64,000 nt of DNA, from NCBI GenBank assembly GCA_949316235.1, contig OX438751.1, positions 2,028,413 through 2,092,412 on the forward strand, read 5' to 3'. This document shows, in pieces, positions 8,503 to 18,775 of this stretch. A program made the translations under genes and the position numbers. This DNA comes from Oegoconia quadripuncta. Its lineage: Eukaryota; Arthropoda; Insecta; Lepidoptera; Autostichidae. Below the pieces are notes generated by a model that saw nothing but the letters and a program-made list of their open reading frames with translations, did no database searches and had not been told where the DNA came from. The number at the start of each line of letters is the position of its first letter. Within the stretch, counting starts at the first letter, position 1.

Positions 8503-11500
8503 ATGGCAGAAGCTATGGATACGTCGATTACAAGTCTGCAAAATATTTCATCTAAAATATTAAAATTATTGGTAAACACAAAGAAGTGTGCTAAAACAAA
8601 AATTACTAGAGGATATTTAGAAACAAGACAGGAAACTTTGAGTGGTTACTGGAGTGATTATACAATACAATATGGAAGTTTTGTAGCAAAGTTTAAAGTG
8701 GAGGAATTGGAATCAAGAACATTTAATTTACAAAAAAATTACGATGAGACTGAAGAAGCTTATATGGATCTTAAAACATTATTAAAAGATTCTTTATTCG
8801 AAATACAGAGAACCGATATATTCCCCACTACTAGTAAGGCTAATATGGATACTACCGAGATTATTAAACTAAGGCCGAAACTTCCACCAATACCGATACC
8901 TAAGTTCTCGGGTGACTACAAGGACTGGATGAGCTTCAGAGATTTATTTACTACTCTCATACATCACGAGAATAGCCTCACTAAAGTTGAAAAACATCAC
9001 TATTTGAGGTCTAGCCTGTCTGGTGAAGCAGAACAGCTGTTGAAACATTTCGCATTAACAGAAGCGAACTATACTGAAGCATGGAAGACACTCGAAGATA
9101 GATATGACAATAAGCGAATTATTTTGAACCACATACTCAATCGTTTACTAAATCAGAGAAAGATATCAACAGAGTCAGCACGTAGTATTAGAGACTTGTT
9201 GGATACTACTAAAGAATGTCTAAGCTCTCTTACCAATCTGCAAATAGATACCTCTACATGGGATGCGATTGTGGTACATATTGTGGTTTCAAAGTTGGAT
9301 ATGGAATCGCATAAACTTTGGGAGCAATCACTTGGGTCTTCAACAGCTATTCCTACCTTTTCTCAGTTAACCTCTTACCTGGAAAGCAGATTCAGATCCT
9401 TAGAAATGATTAATACAACGTTAATTAAAGATACACAAAAAAGAGACAACTACAATACGTCACAAATTAAACAAAAATCGGCTACTGTTAAGGCATTTGT
9501 AGCTGAAATTGATAGCACTTGCACATACTGTTCACAAACCCATTATATATGCCACTGTAAAGATTTTGCTGCATTGAACGTCCAGGAGCGTCAAGACTTT
9601 GTCAAGAATAACAGCATTTGTTTTAACTGTCTTGTCAAGGGTCACTCAGTAAGTCATTGTCGTCAAGGCACAACATGTAGAAAGTGTGGTAGACGCCATC
9701 ATACTTTACTACACTCCACAACTCTTACCAAGACAGTTCTCGCCCTTGAGGCTCAGCCTGAAGGTGACATGCCTGAAGAAGAGGCTTCTTGTAATATGAG
9801 CATGAAAATAGAAAAGAGAAATGAACAAGTCATTCTTGCTACCGCTCAAATTATGGCTCAATCTAAAAATGGCACTGCTGCCGTCCTCAGAGCTTTAGTG
9901 GATCCTGGATCTCAGGCTTCGTTTATAACGGAAGCCGCTGCACAACTACTCAGTCTTGATCGCACTTCTGTAAATGGCAAAATTACAGGAATCTCTAACA
10001 CATCAGTGGTAACCACAAAATCTATGGTAAATTTGAAATTTCACTCCACTCGACAGTCTTCACCACAATTTGAACTCAACGCTTATGTACTAAGGAAACT
10101 AACCTCTTTGCTACCTTCACAAGAGTTTCCTTTAGGTGCCTGGCCTTTAAATAAGAATATAATTCTGGCTGATCCAGAATTTCACAAGCCAGGGTCTATA
10201 GATATTTTACTTGGAGCTGACGTGCATGCCCAAATAATACTTGAAGGATTACACAGACACGAATCTTTGGTTGCCATCAACTCGAGGCTTGGCTGGTTGA
10301 TATCTGGAAGGATAACACAACCTGATTCTCAATTTAGACACAATTTAATTGTTACACATATTAAACTGGAAACAGACCAATTGCTTCGACAGTTTTGGGA
10401 AATTGAAGAATACTTGCCTCACATAAAGCCAATTACAAATTTAGAGAGAAAATGTGAAGAGCATTACAGAAACACTCACACTCGAAACAGTGATGGGCGA
10501 TATATTGTGAAGTTACCTTTTAAGGATGATCCCGTAGTGAAACTTGGAGACTCCCGAACTCTGGCGGTTAGTCGCTTGCTACAGATGGAGAAACGTTTCC
10601 TATATAAACCCGAGTTCCAGGAAGAGTACTGTAAATTTCTGGGGCAGTACGCATCACAGGGTCATATGGAAAAAATATCTGAAAAAGAGGAAAATATTAC
10701 AGAGGAAAAAGGAAGATATTACTTACCTCACCACGCTGTCGTCAGGCCCACAAGCATAAGTACTAAACTAAGAGTAGTCTTCGATGCCAGTGCTAAACCT
10801 GTACATGGAAATTCCTTAAATGATGAGCTGATGATAGGTTCATCACTGCAACAAGACATGAGAAAATTAATTACGCGATGGAGACAACACAAGTTTTGTT
10901 TAGTTGCTGACATAAAAAATATGTACCGTCAGATACTTATCTCGAAAGATGACTGTGATTATCAGCGAATCATTTGGCGTGAAACACCTCATCTGCCTCT
11001 CGAAGAATACAGGCTACTTACAGTCACTTATGGCACATCAAGTGCACCATTTTTAGCCATCAGAACATTGCACCAGCTCGCCGAAGACGAATGTACAGAC
11101 TTTCCTAAGGAGACGGAAATCCTGAAAAATGATCTTTACATGGATGACGTGATGACAGGCGCTTCAACGGAAACAGAGGCCATGTTACTACAGAAAGGTT
11201 TAACGGAGCTATTAGCTCGTGGTGGTTTTCCCTTACATAAGTGGGCATCAAATAGTGAAACAGTGCTTCATCAAATTCCTGACGACGATAAGGAATCACA
11301 GAATGTTGTGAATATAAAGGTTATGGACACTATGAAAACATTAGGTATAACGTGGAATTCACAAACAGATACTTTTGAGTTGAGTATTAATTTAGAATGT
11401 AAGACTGATGATGCTATCACTAAAAGAGCAGTATTAGCTGCTATTGCTAAGACATTCGACCCTCTTGGTTGGCTAACACCTACTATAATTGTTCTCAAAA

Positions 11501-12945
11501 TATTTATGCAAAAGTTGTGGTTAGCCGGCCTAGGGTGGGATGACGAACTACCTGTTGAACTTAAGACTGAATGGATCACTTACCTTAATAATTATGTTAA
11601 TATGAATGTCATACAATTTCCGCGATGGCTTGGTGTTTCTAATACAACAACGAAGGTCGAACTCCACGGCTTTAGTGATGCATCTTGCAAGGCGTATGCT
11701 GCTGTAGTATACCTGAGAGTTTGGGATAACAACCAAGTTCATGTTCATTTGGTCATGGCAAGGTCAAAGGTTGCTCCTGTAAAACAAGTAACATTGCCAC
11801 GACTCGAACTCTGCGGTGCAGTTTTGTTAAGCAAGATGTTGAATGACTTGAAAGCGATATTTAAAATAGATAATGAATGTGTATACGCTTGGACTGATTC
11901 CACCATAGTCCTGGCTTGGTTGCGAAAATCACCTATTACATGGGCCACGTTTGTTGCTAATCGCACTTCTGAAATCTTGACCGTCACGAATAGTAGTCAG
12001 TGGCACCATGTTCAGTCATCGAATAATCCGGCTGACTCAGCATCGAGAGGCGTCTCTCCTACTGAACTGCAAGAGTCACAACTGTGGTGGGACGGTCCAG
12101 CCTTCTTGAGTGAACCTAAAGAAGTACATTGTTTTGAACCGATTATACCCGAAACGGTTTTGGAGATTAAATCTAAAATTCACACACATGTAAGCACGAG
12201 AAATAACGATGAAATATCTACATATTTGAATAAGTTTTCTAGCATTCTAAAACTAATTCGGGTAACAGCATATTGTGTAAGATTTGTAGCGAAGTGTAAA
12301 GATAGAATTACGGACCAACACAACATTAAGGTAACACCTTCTTATTTGACCTCTGCTGAATTGAAAAATGCTTTGAACATTTGTATTCGTCTGTCACAAT
12401 CCTTAAGCTTCGAAGGGGAAATTGCTTTACTTTCTCAAGGTAAGGTTGTCCCAAAAAGTAGTAAAACGCATTCCTTGAGTCCATATATAGATAAGGACAA
12501 AATAGTTCGAGTTGGTGGGCGACTTGTTAATTCTGAGATGTCAAACTATGCTAAGTCACCGATTTTGCTGATGAATGATTGCCCTCTTGCTAAATTAATA
12601 GTTACTGATGCTCATCGTAAGACCTTGCACGGCGGTCACCAACTCACTCTCAATTATGTTCGTCAAAATTATTGGATTGTGCGTGCAAAAAATGTAGTGA
12701 AAACCGTAATCGGAAAATGTATTTCATGTTTCAAACAACGCGCCTCTCCTGTTACTCCATTTATGGGTAACCTGCCTGAATACAGAGTTAAGCCAAGTCG
12801 TCCATTTCGTACTAGCGGTGTAGACTTTGCTGGACCATTCACTTTAAAGCTGTATTCTGGTAGATGCAATAGAACATGTAAGGCTTATGTTTGTTTATTT
12901 GTATGCACTGTAACAAAGGCCATGGCATTTGGAATTAGTAAGTGA
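8503..12945 (+). CDS. BEL/Pao gag-pol polyprotein, up to a frameshift
   Basis: 1,480 codons. In order: a gag-type region about residues 125-310; zinc knuckles about 370-405 (CFNCLVKGHSVSHC, CRKCGRRHH); aspartic protease near 464 (ALVDPGSQASFI); reverse transcriptase about 740-950 with VVFDAS and catalytic YMDD near 879; RNase H near 1055 (GFSDAS) and 1128 (WTDST); integrase zinc-binding H2C2 about 1368-1416 and the first catalytic Asp near 1440. The frame ends early, within the integrase core, where the reading continues in another frame (see 12929). The protease motif has Pro where Ser or Thr is usual after the catalytic Asp. Start chosen as the first Met after a leader of about 280 bases. 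Confidence 0.93.
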   Translation: MAEAMDTSITSLQNISSKILKLLVNTKKCAKTKITRGYLETRQETLSGYWSDYTIQYGSFVAKFKVEELESRTFNLQKNYDETEEAYMDLKTLLKDSLFEIQRTDIFPTTSKANMDTTEIIKLRPKLPPIPIPKFSGDYKDWMSFRDLFTTLIHHENSLTKVEKHHYLRSSLSGEAEQLLKHFALTEANYTEAWKTLEDRYDNKRIILNHILNRLLNQRKISTESARSIRDLLDTTKECLSSLTNLQIDTSTWDAIVVHIVVSKLDMESHKLWEQSLGSSTAIPTFSQLTSYLESRFRSLEMINTTLIKDTQKRDNYNTSQIKQKSATVKAFVAEIDSTCTYCSQTHYICHCKDFAALNVQERQDFVKNNSICFNCLVKGHSVSHCRQGTTCRKCGRRHHTLLHSTTLTKTVLALEAQPEGDMPEEEASCNMSMKIEKRNEQVILATAQIMAQSKNGTAAVLRALVDPGSQASFITEAAAQLLSLDRTSVNGKITGISNTSVVTTKSMVNLKFHSTRQSSPQFELNAYVLRKLTSLLPSQEFPLGAWPLNKNIILADPEFHKPGSIDILLGADVHAQIILEGLHRHESLVAINSRLGWLISGRITQPDSQFRHNLIVTHIKLETDQLLRQFWEIEEYLPHIKPITNLERKCEEHYRNTHTRNSDGRYIVKLPFKDDPVVKLGDSRTLAVSRLLQMEKRFLYKPEFQEEYCKFLGQYASQGHMEKISEKEENITEEKGRYYLPHHAVVRPTSISTKLRVVFDASAKPVHGNSLNDELMIGSSLQQDMRKLITRWRQHKFCLVADIKNMYRQILISKDDCDYQRIIWRETPHLPLEEYRLLTVTYGTSSAPFLAIRTLHQLAEDECTDFPKETEILKNDLYMDDVMTGASTETEAMLLQKGLTELLARGGFPLHKWASNSETVLHQIPDDDKESQNVVNIKVMDTMKTLGITWNSQTDTFELSINLECKTDDAITKRAVLAAIAKTFDPLGWLTPTIIVLKIFMQKLWLAGLGWDDELPVELKTEWITYLNNYVNMNVIQFPRWLGVSNTTTKVELHGFSDASCKAYAAVVYLRVWDNNQVHVHLVMARSKVAPVKQVTLPRLELCGAVLLSKMLNDLKAIFKIDNECVYAWTDSTIVLAWLRKSPITWATFVANRTSEILTVTNSSQWHHVQSSNNPADSASRGVSPTELQESQLWWDGPAFLSEPKEVHCFEPIIPETVLEIKSKIHTHVSTRNNDEISTYLNKFSSILKLIRVTAYCVRFVAKCKDRITDQHNIKVTPSYLTSAELKNALNICIRLSQSLSFEGEIALLSQGKVVPKSSKTHSLSPYIDKDKIVRVGGRLVNSEMSNYAKSPILLMNDCPLAKLIVTDAHRKTLHGGHQLTLNYVRQNYWIVRAKNVVKTVIGKCISCFKQRASPVTPFMGNLPEYRVKPSRPFRTSGVDFAGPFTLKLYSGRCNRTCKAYVCLFVCTVTKAMAFGISK

Positions 12946-13723
12946 TTTATCTTCTTCCGCCTTTTTGGCCGCATTTAAAAGATTCACTGCCCGCCGTGGT
13001 CACTGTGCAGAAATATGGAGCGACTGTGGTACCAATTTTGTGGGTGCTTCACGAGAATTAGATTTGACTTTTAAAAATCGCAAATCTCAGACTATCGCTG
13101 AAATAGCCGAACTTATTTCAAATGATCACACTAACTGGCATTTTATTCCTCCAGGCGCTCCCCACTTCGGTGGACTTTGGGAATCTGGAGTAAAATCTGT
13201 AAAGGGTCATCTCAAACGAGTGATAGGACAGACATTACTCACATTCGAAGAATTTTGCACTCTGTTGACTCAAGTTGAAGCCTGTGTTAATTCACGGCCA
13301 CTTACCTTAATCAGTTCATCTCCAGATGAACTACCTTTGACTCCCGGACATTTTCTTATAGGAGAACCCCCTATCACTGTTCCTGAAAATGATTTAGTCG
13401 ATGTTAAACTCAGTCCTTTAGATCGTTGGCATATTGTCCAACGACTCGTACAGTCCCTCTGGCGACGATGGCAAATGGAATATTTAACTAATTTGCAACA
13501 CCGATACAAATGGTCCAAACATCAACCTGATATTCAATTGGGAACTGTAGTACTTGTAAAGGATGATCGATTGCCGCCTGGCAAGTGGCTTTTGGGAAGA
13601 GTAATTGATAGACATCCGGGTTCAGACGGTATAACCAGAGTTGTCACTTTACAATATAAGAATAATGTTTTTAAGAGACCTGTGGCAAAATTGTGCCCTC
13701 TGCCTCTGGATGCTTCTTGTTGA
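12929..13723 (+). pseudogene. BEL/Pao integrase C-terminal part, shifted frame
   Basis: Continues the pol frame after a one-base shift close to 12,925-12,945, so the visible ATG is probably not a real start. WSDCGTNFVGA carries the second catalytic Asp and HFGGLWESGVKSVKGHLKR the Glu. The end has the C-terminal BEL domain (VLVKDDRLPPGKWLLGRV). Otherwise uninterrupted, so the break is single and recent. Confidence 0.92.
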
Positions 13724-13819
13724 TTCTTTATTTGCTGATTTTGTGTTTTGTTTCCTCTTGTATAGTTACTTTATCTTATATTTAGGTTAAAGGACCAATA
13801 TAGTCCTTGCGCCGCGGGA

Positions 13820-14001
13820 TGTTTAGGTAAAACTGCGGCTTATTATTATTTTGTTATTTTTTTGTGCAACTAGATGGCGCCACATGTATTTTAGAACGCG
13901 CTATCGACTTGTTCCTTCGAGTTCATAACCCTAGCGATAGAATCTTATTAGTTAGTTCATTAAAGCAGTGATATGTGTAAGTACAGTCTTTTAATTCTCC
14001 A
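13820..14001 (+). repeat. 3' LTR of BEL/Pao retrotransposon
   Basis: 182 bp, TGTTTAGG to TTCTCCA, indistinguishable by eye from 8038-8219, followed by the target duplication GCGAC at 14002-14006. Confidence 0.95.
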
Positions 14002-14006
14002 GCGAC

Positions 14007-14872
14007 CATAACTATATTGTTCGCCAACGCCCTTCGAGGTGGACTGATGAATAAGACTATGCCATAAGAATAATAAATAATACACGTTAATAAGTGAATC
14101 TCTTTTTATGCATGCATAGGCCGCCGTTATAAACACTTACTTCCCCTCTAGCCTCCAACGCCCCGCTGTCGCCCTGCAGACCGTTAGGGCTGTCATTTCA
14201 ATGTTATCGTGTTAAAACAGAAGTGGGACTCCCCTCCCTGTCGGAAGAGATACCCACTAGAACCTCGCGGCGACTTATAGCAACCTTACCCTATTACAGC
14301 GTGTGTTTTTTTATATGAATGAGTATAGAAGTACCTATATGTTTATTTACTTACTGTAAAATCATACTTTATTCCTATTTAAAAGTGTCTAAAGTCTATT
14401 ATTCATCATTCAATTTAATGCGGAATTGCACAGAAATAGATCACCATTTTTAATCGACTTCTCGCAATCTGTCAGCAGCAACGTGTGCGGTGTGAACGCG
14501 ACACGAAGCGACGCAAGCCCTCACTGAAGGTTATATGCTAAGCGTGAGCCAGGCAGTACGCAGTTATCACCATATCCTCAATGACCATATCTCTGCTCTA
14601 ATACACTATGCCCATAGCTGGGGGGGCCTGGTGACCTGTAATTCTGGTTCTTCCTTTTCATGCACCAGTCTTCCCACAAATGAGTTCTATGTATTACCTA
14701 GTCCTAAAATCACTTTGTAAAGCGTCATTTGTGGTAAGAACCAATATACAAATTATTATTATTATTATTATTATCGTGACGTTGCTATACTCTTATTATT
14801 TATTATTCTTCTGAATACGCGCAACTATTGCAACATTGTTGTGCATAAAAAAAATCATTTTGGGTTCCGAGG
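14007..14872. other. Intron segment, nothing recognised
   Basis: No coding block with splice signals and no clear repeat except an (ATT)n run near 14755-14775. A 61-codon open frame at 14535 has no recognisable content. Confidence 0.4.
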
Positions 14873-15057
14873 GCGGAGTGTGAGTTTTGTTTCGAGTTAA
14901 CTTTACTACCGCGTTCACGTTTACGTGACGATTTGTATGGAGAAATGTGCAGCGCCTCTAGCGGATAGTTTGCAAAACGATTTTTTTTCGTAGGAACTTT
15001 TTTCGTAAACGCGAACGCGATGGTAAAGTTAAAAACGAGACAAAACTCACACTTCGC
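14873..15057. mobile_element. Foldback MITE (copy 1)
   Basis: GTGTGAGTTTTGTTTCGAG plus AACTTTACTACCGCGTTCAC on the left are inverted on the right (GTAAACGCGAACGCGATGGT, ACGAGACAAAACTCACAC). The centre contains GTGCAGCGCCTCTAGCGGAT. A second copy with the same centre is at 53759-53945. Confidence 0.85.
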
Positions 15058-15084
15058 ACACAGGAGCGTTTAAGGTGGCAGTCC

Positions 15085-15300
15085 TAAAAGGAGACCTATG
15101 CTCTGCAGTGGAAGCGCTCAACCGTAACCCTCAACTATTTGAGGGCTGGCTATCTTATCTCTCACAGCCGGAACACAACAATGCTATCAACATTGCTGTT
15201 TGGTGGTAGACTTAGATATTATGATGGTAGCTGCCCAGATAGACATTAGAATTGCCCTACCACTAAAACATATACCCCGCTGGGAATCGAATCCGCATTT
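15085..15300 (+). repeat. SINE family A copy next to exon 2
   Basis: Contains GGCTGGCTATCTTATCTCTC, GGAACACAACAATGCTATCA and the 3' tRNA-like part CCCCGCTGGGAATCGAATCC. Ends about 20 bases before the exon 2 acceptor. Confidence 0.8.
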
Positions 15301-15320
15301 CATTACTGATATGATTTTAG

Positions 15321-15495
15321 ATCATCTGTGCCCCCTGATGACGATATTGAACGGTTGGCATGCCTGTTTGTAATACTGCTGGGTTGTCTGGTGATGACGG
15401 GGGCTGCTGTCGCTTCCCTGGCGCTGGTGATCAGCCTCTACATGAGACCTGAAGAAGAGTTTCGCTCCAGATTTCGCCTGATCATGGATGAAATG
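15321..15495 (+). CDS. Exon 2: repeat I filter exit, S6 and start of C-linker
   Basis: Acceptor GATTTTAG and donor ATG|GTAATA; the exon starts with one base completing a split Gly codon and ends in phase 0. The 58 following codons include VPPDDDIERLACLFVILLG, a hydrophobic S6 and a basic exit FRSRFRLIMDEM that matches the start of a C-linker. The preceding intron (6835-15320) is about 8.5 kb and contains the BEL/Pao element. A SINE ends about 20 bases before the acceptor. Confidence 0.9.
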
Positions 15496-15635
15496 GTAAT
15501 ATAGTACATATCAATTACTCCTTTCACTGTGGCGAGCAGGTGTTTATTCTGTGCTACCTGTTTAAAACTCTTGGTCCTACTCTTTACTATGTATGAGCCA
15601 CGAGTACAACAAGGATGACATTATATTTTTTTCCT

Positions 15636-16360
15636 GTCAAAATCAAAATTTAATTCGTACGATAAAAATTATCGTATCGTATTACTTATATATTTATTTC
15701 GTACGATAAAAATTATCACTTGAAAACGTCACATTTGTTATATTATTATTAAAGTTTTTGACATTATTGCTCATTCACAAAGCTGATTCCCCAGAGAAGA
15801 ACGAGCAAGACACTCAAGGGTTGCTCTTTTAAATAAGTTTGGGTTACAATTATTATATTGTATAATTAGACTGAGCATCGCCGAGCGGTCTATGTCCATG
15901 CTTGCTTATCATCCAGATAGTTAGAAATTTTATGATAGCCTTTGGTAAATAATGTCTGTTTTATGATGGTTTTGAATTTATTTAAAGGTAAATTTTGAAT
16001 GTCCACTGGAACCTTATTATAAAAGCGTATACATTGCCCCTTAAATTGCTTAGTGACTGTGTAAACGGCTGACATGAACAGCAAGTTTATTTTTATATCT
16101 GGTATTAACATTATGTATATCACTATTTTTCTTAAGCGATTCTAGATTTTTTCTTACATTAAGTTTTCGTAAACATATTGCGATGCTAATGTTAATATAT
16201 TATTTTTTTTAAATTTATTCCTAAGAGACACTCTGGGGTCCAGTTTGTAAATCGCGCAAACCGCTCGTTTTTTTTTATGATTGACTGGATTCACATTTGA
16301 CCACAATCTCACCTGATGTAAAGTGACGATGTGGTCGAAGATGAAGCACGCGAACAAAAC
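15636..16360 (-). pseudogene. LINE 3' fragments, antisense
   Basis: Translated on the - strand, 15890-16123 gives KQFKGQCIRFYNKVPVDIQN and ISNYLDDKQAWT, the C-terminal end of a non-LTR reverse transcriptase family also seen at 28652-29366, 51370-51885 and 56540-57192. 16200-16260 gives SLRNKFKKNNILTLASQYVY. 16265-16360 is a different reverse LINE tail inserted next to it. Confidence 0.8.
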
Positions 16361-16441
16361 AACAAAACAAAACAAAAACTTTCTGCAAAACAAAACAAAA
16401 ACTCGTTTCTGTCAAAAAGTAATCACTCTTTTTGTTTGTAG

Positions 16442-16606
16442 AAAGCTACAAATGTAACTCCAGAATTGCAAGAGAAGGTGGAAACCTTCTACAGGATGTA
16501 CTGGCACAAACAGAAGGCTGTCTCTGTCACACAGCTGCTGCCGATATTTCCACATACTATTCCTTGTTCAATTTACACGGATATATATTTTGAGGCTCAG
16601 CAGAAG
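16442..16606 (+). CDS. Exon 3: repeat I C-linker
   Basis: Fifty-five codons, phase 0 at both ends (TTTGTAG| and CAGAAG|GTAGGA). VTPELQEKVETFYRMYWHKQ is a typical C-linker helix pair, comparable to the segment after S6 in CNG channels. The C-linker couples the cNMP-binding fold to the gate in this superfamily. It joins directly to exon 2 and exon 4 with family-like spacing. Confidence 0.9.
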
Positions 16607-17086
16607 GTAGGAAGCTACTAAAAATTGTTGTCCTTCTGTCATGTGTGGTTAAATATATGTTAGTATGAACAGGGGCCATAGCGAAAGAGATAATTGTGAA
16701 GCAGACACAAACCCCAATTCTATCAGAAACATATGACCATAATTTTTTGTAAAATGATGTCCAAAATTTGAAGATCACGTGTACTCCGCCTTGATCGCCC
16801 AGCTGATTGACAACTCAGCTGGTAGCCTAGGGTCGCCAATTCTGTGATTTTTTAAGCTACTTTCGCCCTGATTATGTATTTCATATTTTAAGGGAATTAT
16901 ATTGTGCTTCTTAGGAATTGCTGCTTTTCTATGGATGACCCCTGTTTACACTTCTTCTTGTTTTCGATTCGAGGCAAGTTTCAAATTTTATTGGACCAAA
17001 GCCTGTTCACGCTAACATAAATGGTATTATGTAATTTCTGGATTTTCCAAGTGAACTTGCGTAAATCAGTGTCTTCTCGTCATCAG

Positions 17087-17233
17087 AGCCCGATCCTCCG
17101 AGATCTTTCATATCAATTCCTGTGGGAGGTGGCAAAGAGGATGGAAACTATTCATTTTATCCCTGGTGACTCTATCATTAAGCGAGGATCCATAAAGTCC
17201 GCTATTATTTATATAGCCTATGGTGATATTGAG
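17087..17233 (+). CDS. Exon 4: repeat I end of C-linker and start of cNMP-binding fold
   Basis: Forty-nine codons, phase 0, acceptor CGTCATCAG| and strong donor GAG|GTGAGT. SPILRDLSYQFLWEVAKRM is the last linker helix; HFIPGDSIIKRGSIKSAIIY is the first part of the beta-roll with the conserved P-G-D turn, followed by AYGDIE in place of the usual E/K-G-x-V/I-E. The intron at its start sits where exon 27 starts in repeat III. Confidence 0.9.
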
Positions 17234-18166
17234 GTGAGTCAGTTTGTCATGTTAATTTTTTTTAATATCATGATATGACATCATCACACAAACGAGCAAG
17301 CAGATTATCTGGTTGAAAGTAATAACAACTGCCCATGACATTTATAACCTTTCAGAATTAGGTAGATATCGACCTCAAATGCAGAGGTTTCAGATGCGTA
17401 ATCTCTAACCTTGAGGAGTAAATGATTTTAATAACATCAATGATGAAGAGAGAAAAAGAAGAAAGAATCATTCTGACTTCTGAAATAAAGGTTGCCTTAG
17501 TTTAGGAGTCAGGGCTGCTGCTGACACAGACCAGCCACCCCCTGCTGATCTGTTACATGCTATAGAAGCAAAATCTTTTATTTGACACATGTCAAGTAAA
17601 AGATTTTATTTTATATTATTGTTTATTTATTCCTAACATAATAATTAACATATTTTGGAAAGCAGACATAAACTATACATATTATATATTGGTGCTATGG
17701 CACCTGCTATTGATCATTGTTGAGCAGGTAAAAACGTATGCAGCTTTACGGCCTCTTACTAGGAAGATATAGACTTCTTTTGTAAATTAATGGCCGCCTA
17801 CTTAGCAGCCAGAAGCTGTAGCCATAGGCCACTGCCTTCAATTGAAATCGACTGTACCGACGGTTAAGTGCAGCAGTGCCTTTGAAGCAAGAAAGCACGC
17901 TTATGAAAATGCCACTTGTGGTCATCTAACGACGAGCTGGTTGGACCAAAAGTTGTGTTCACTTTACTCACGAGAGAGAGCAATAAAATCACAAACTAAA
18001 AATTACCTATTCTTTCAAATTAACAACGTCAGTTGTGGCAATCGTTGAAACTGGCGAGATGGGTTTAAGTTCACTGTACACTGTAAGGTCTGCTGTGAAA
18101 AGAAAAGCTTCAGCGACTTTAGATAATCCAAGAAAGGTACAAGCATTTTATTATTATCCATCACAG
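17234..18166. other. Intron segment, nothing firmly recognised
   Basis: Intron between exons 4 and 5. Open frames at 17842 and 18035 have no family resemblance; the second merely runs into exon 5 in frame. About 17620-17830 looks like a decayed repeat. Confidence 0.4.
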
Positions 18167-18394
18167 ATGCTGACTGCGGAAGACGACGACACACCAATAC
18201 TGCGCATGACGCGAGGGTCCATGCTCAGTCCGTGTGGCGGGTGCCCGTCCATGGCATGCGGGAAGGCATTCGTCGATATCAGGGCCGCCACCTTTTGCAC
18301 TGCACACATACTGAATGCTGCAGACCTGTGGAGGGTAGCTCAGAAGTACGGGCGTCACAACGGCCAGACCTTTATTATCGTTTCTTCGTTTGAA
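18167..18394 (+). CDS. Exon 5: repeat I cNMP-binding fold, degenerate binding cassette
   Basis: Starts after TCCATCACAG in phase 0 and continues GDIE|MLTAEDDDTPILRM, matching the beta-roll in family spacing. Where the phosphate-binding cassette (FGE...RRTA) is expected it reads LSPCGGCPSMACGKAFVDIR, so the conserved Glu and Arg are absent. FCTAHILNAADLWRVAQKYG is the expected following strand and C helix. The 3' end is placed at TTTGAA|GTTAGT (phase 0); an earlier GT near 18380 is also in phase, so the last few codons are uncertain. Confidence 0.83.
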
Positions 18395-18719
18395 GTTAGT
18401 GCTTCTGTATTTATAGATTATTTTAGGATTTCCTAAAATAGAGCTTATTTACGAAAGCGGGACTCAAAATTCTAAGTCATTCTTTCATAAGATGATGAGA
18501 AGTGTGACTGCAGTACCGTACTACGCAATCTATGGCGCACTTGTTGTCGAGCCCTACCTCTCCAGTTTCTTGCATAGAGAAGGACCTTTTTGAAGCAAAC
18601 CAAAGAGCCATCGACGTTGCTACTTTTTAGCCCAAACTACTTTAGGTTATTATAATTTTTTCCATTGACTTGAAAAGAAATAGAATAAGATCCGAGCTAA
18701 ATTTGAATTTATTTTCCAG

Positions 18720-18775
18720 GAACATTTTGAAAAAGTGAAGAGGCATTACAAAGGGCGAACTCCACTAGATGTCAA
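18720..18775 (+). CDS. Exon 6: short exon after repeat I cNMP fold
   Basis: Fifty-six bases between ATTTTCCAG| and GTCAA|GTAAGT, phase 0 in and phase 2 out. Encodes EHFEKVKRHYKGRTPLDV, basic and helical. Both splice signals are strong and the phases fit the exons on each side. No domain of its own. Confidence 0.75.

Larger units (their letters stand above)
8038..14001 (+). mobile_element. BEL/Pao LTR retrotransposon, near-intact, in a host intron
   Basis: Nearly 6 kb from LTR to LTR with a 5-bp target duplication GCGAC, in the same orientation as the channel gene and inside its 6835-15320 intron. One long gag-pol frame, broken once near 12,930. A purine-rich stretch GCGCCGCGGGA sits just before the 3' LTR. 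Apparent LTR identity implies a recent insertion. Confidence 0.95.

Noticed and set aside
18035..18166. Upstream extension of exon 5
   Set aside because: The frame is open by chance; the sequence does not match the cNMP fold, whereas the join at 18167 does.
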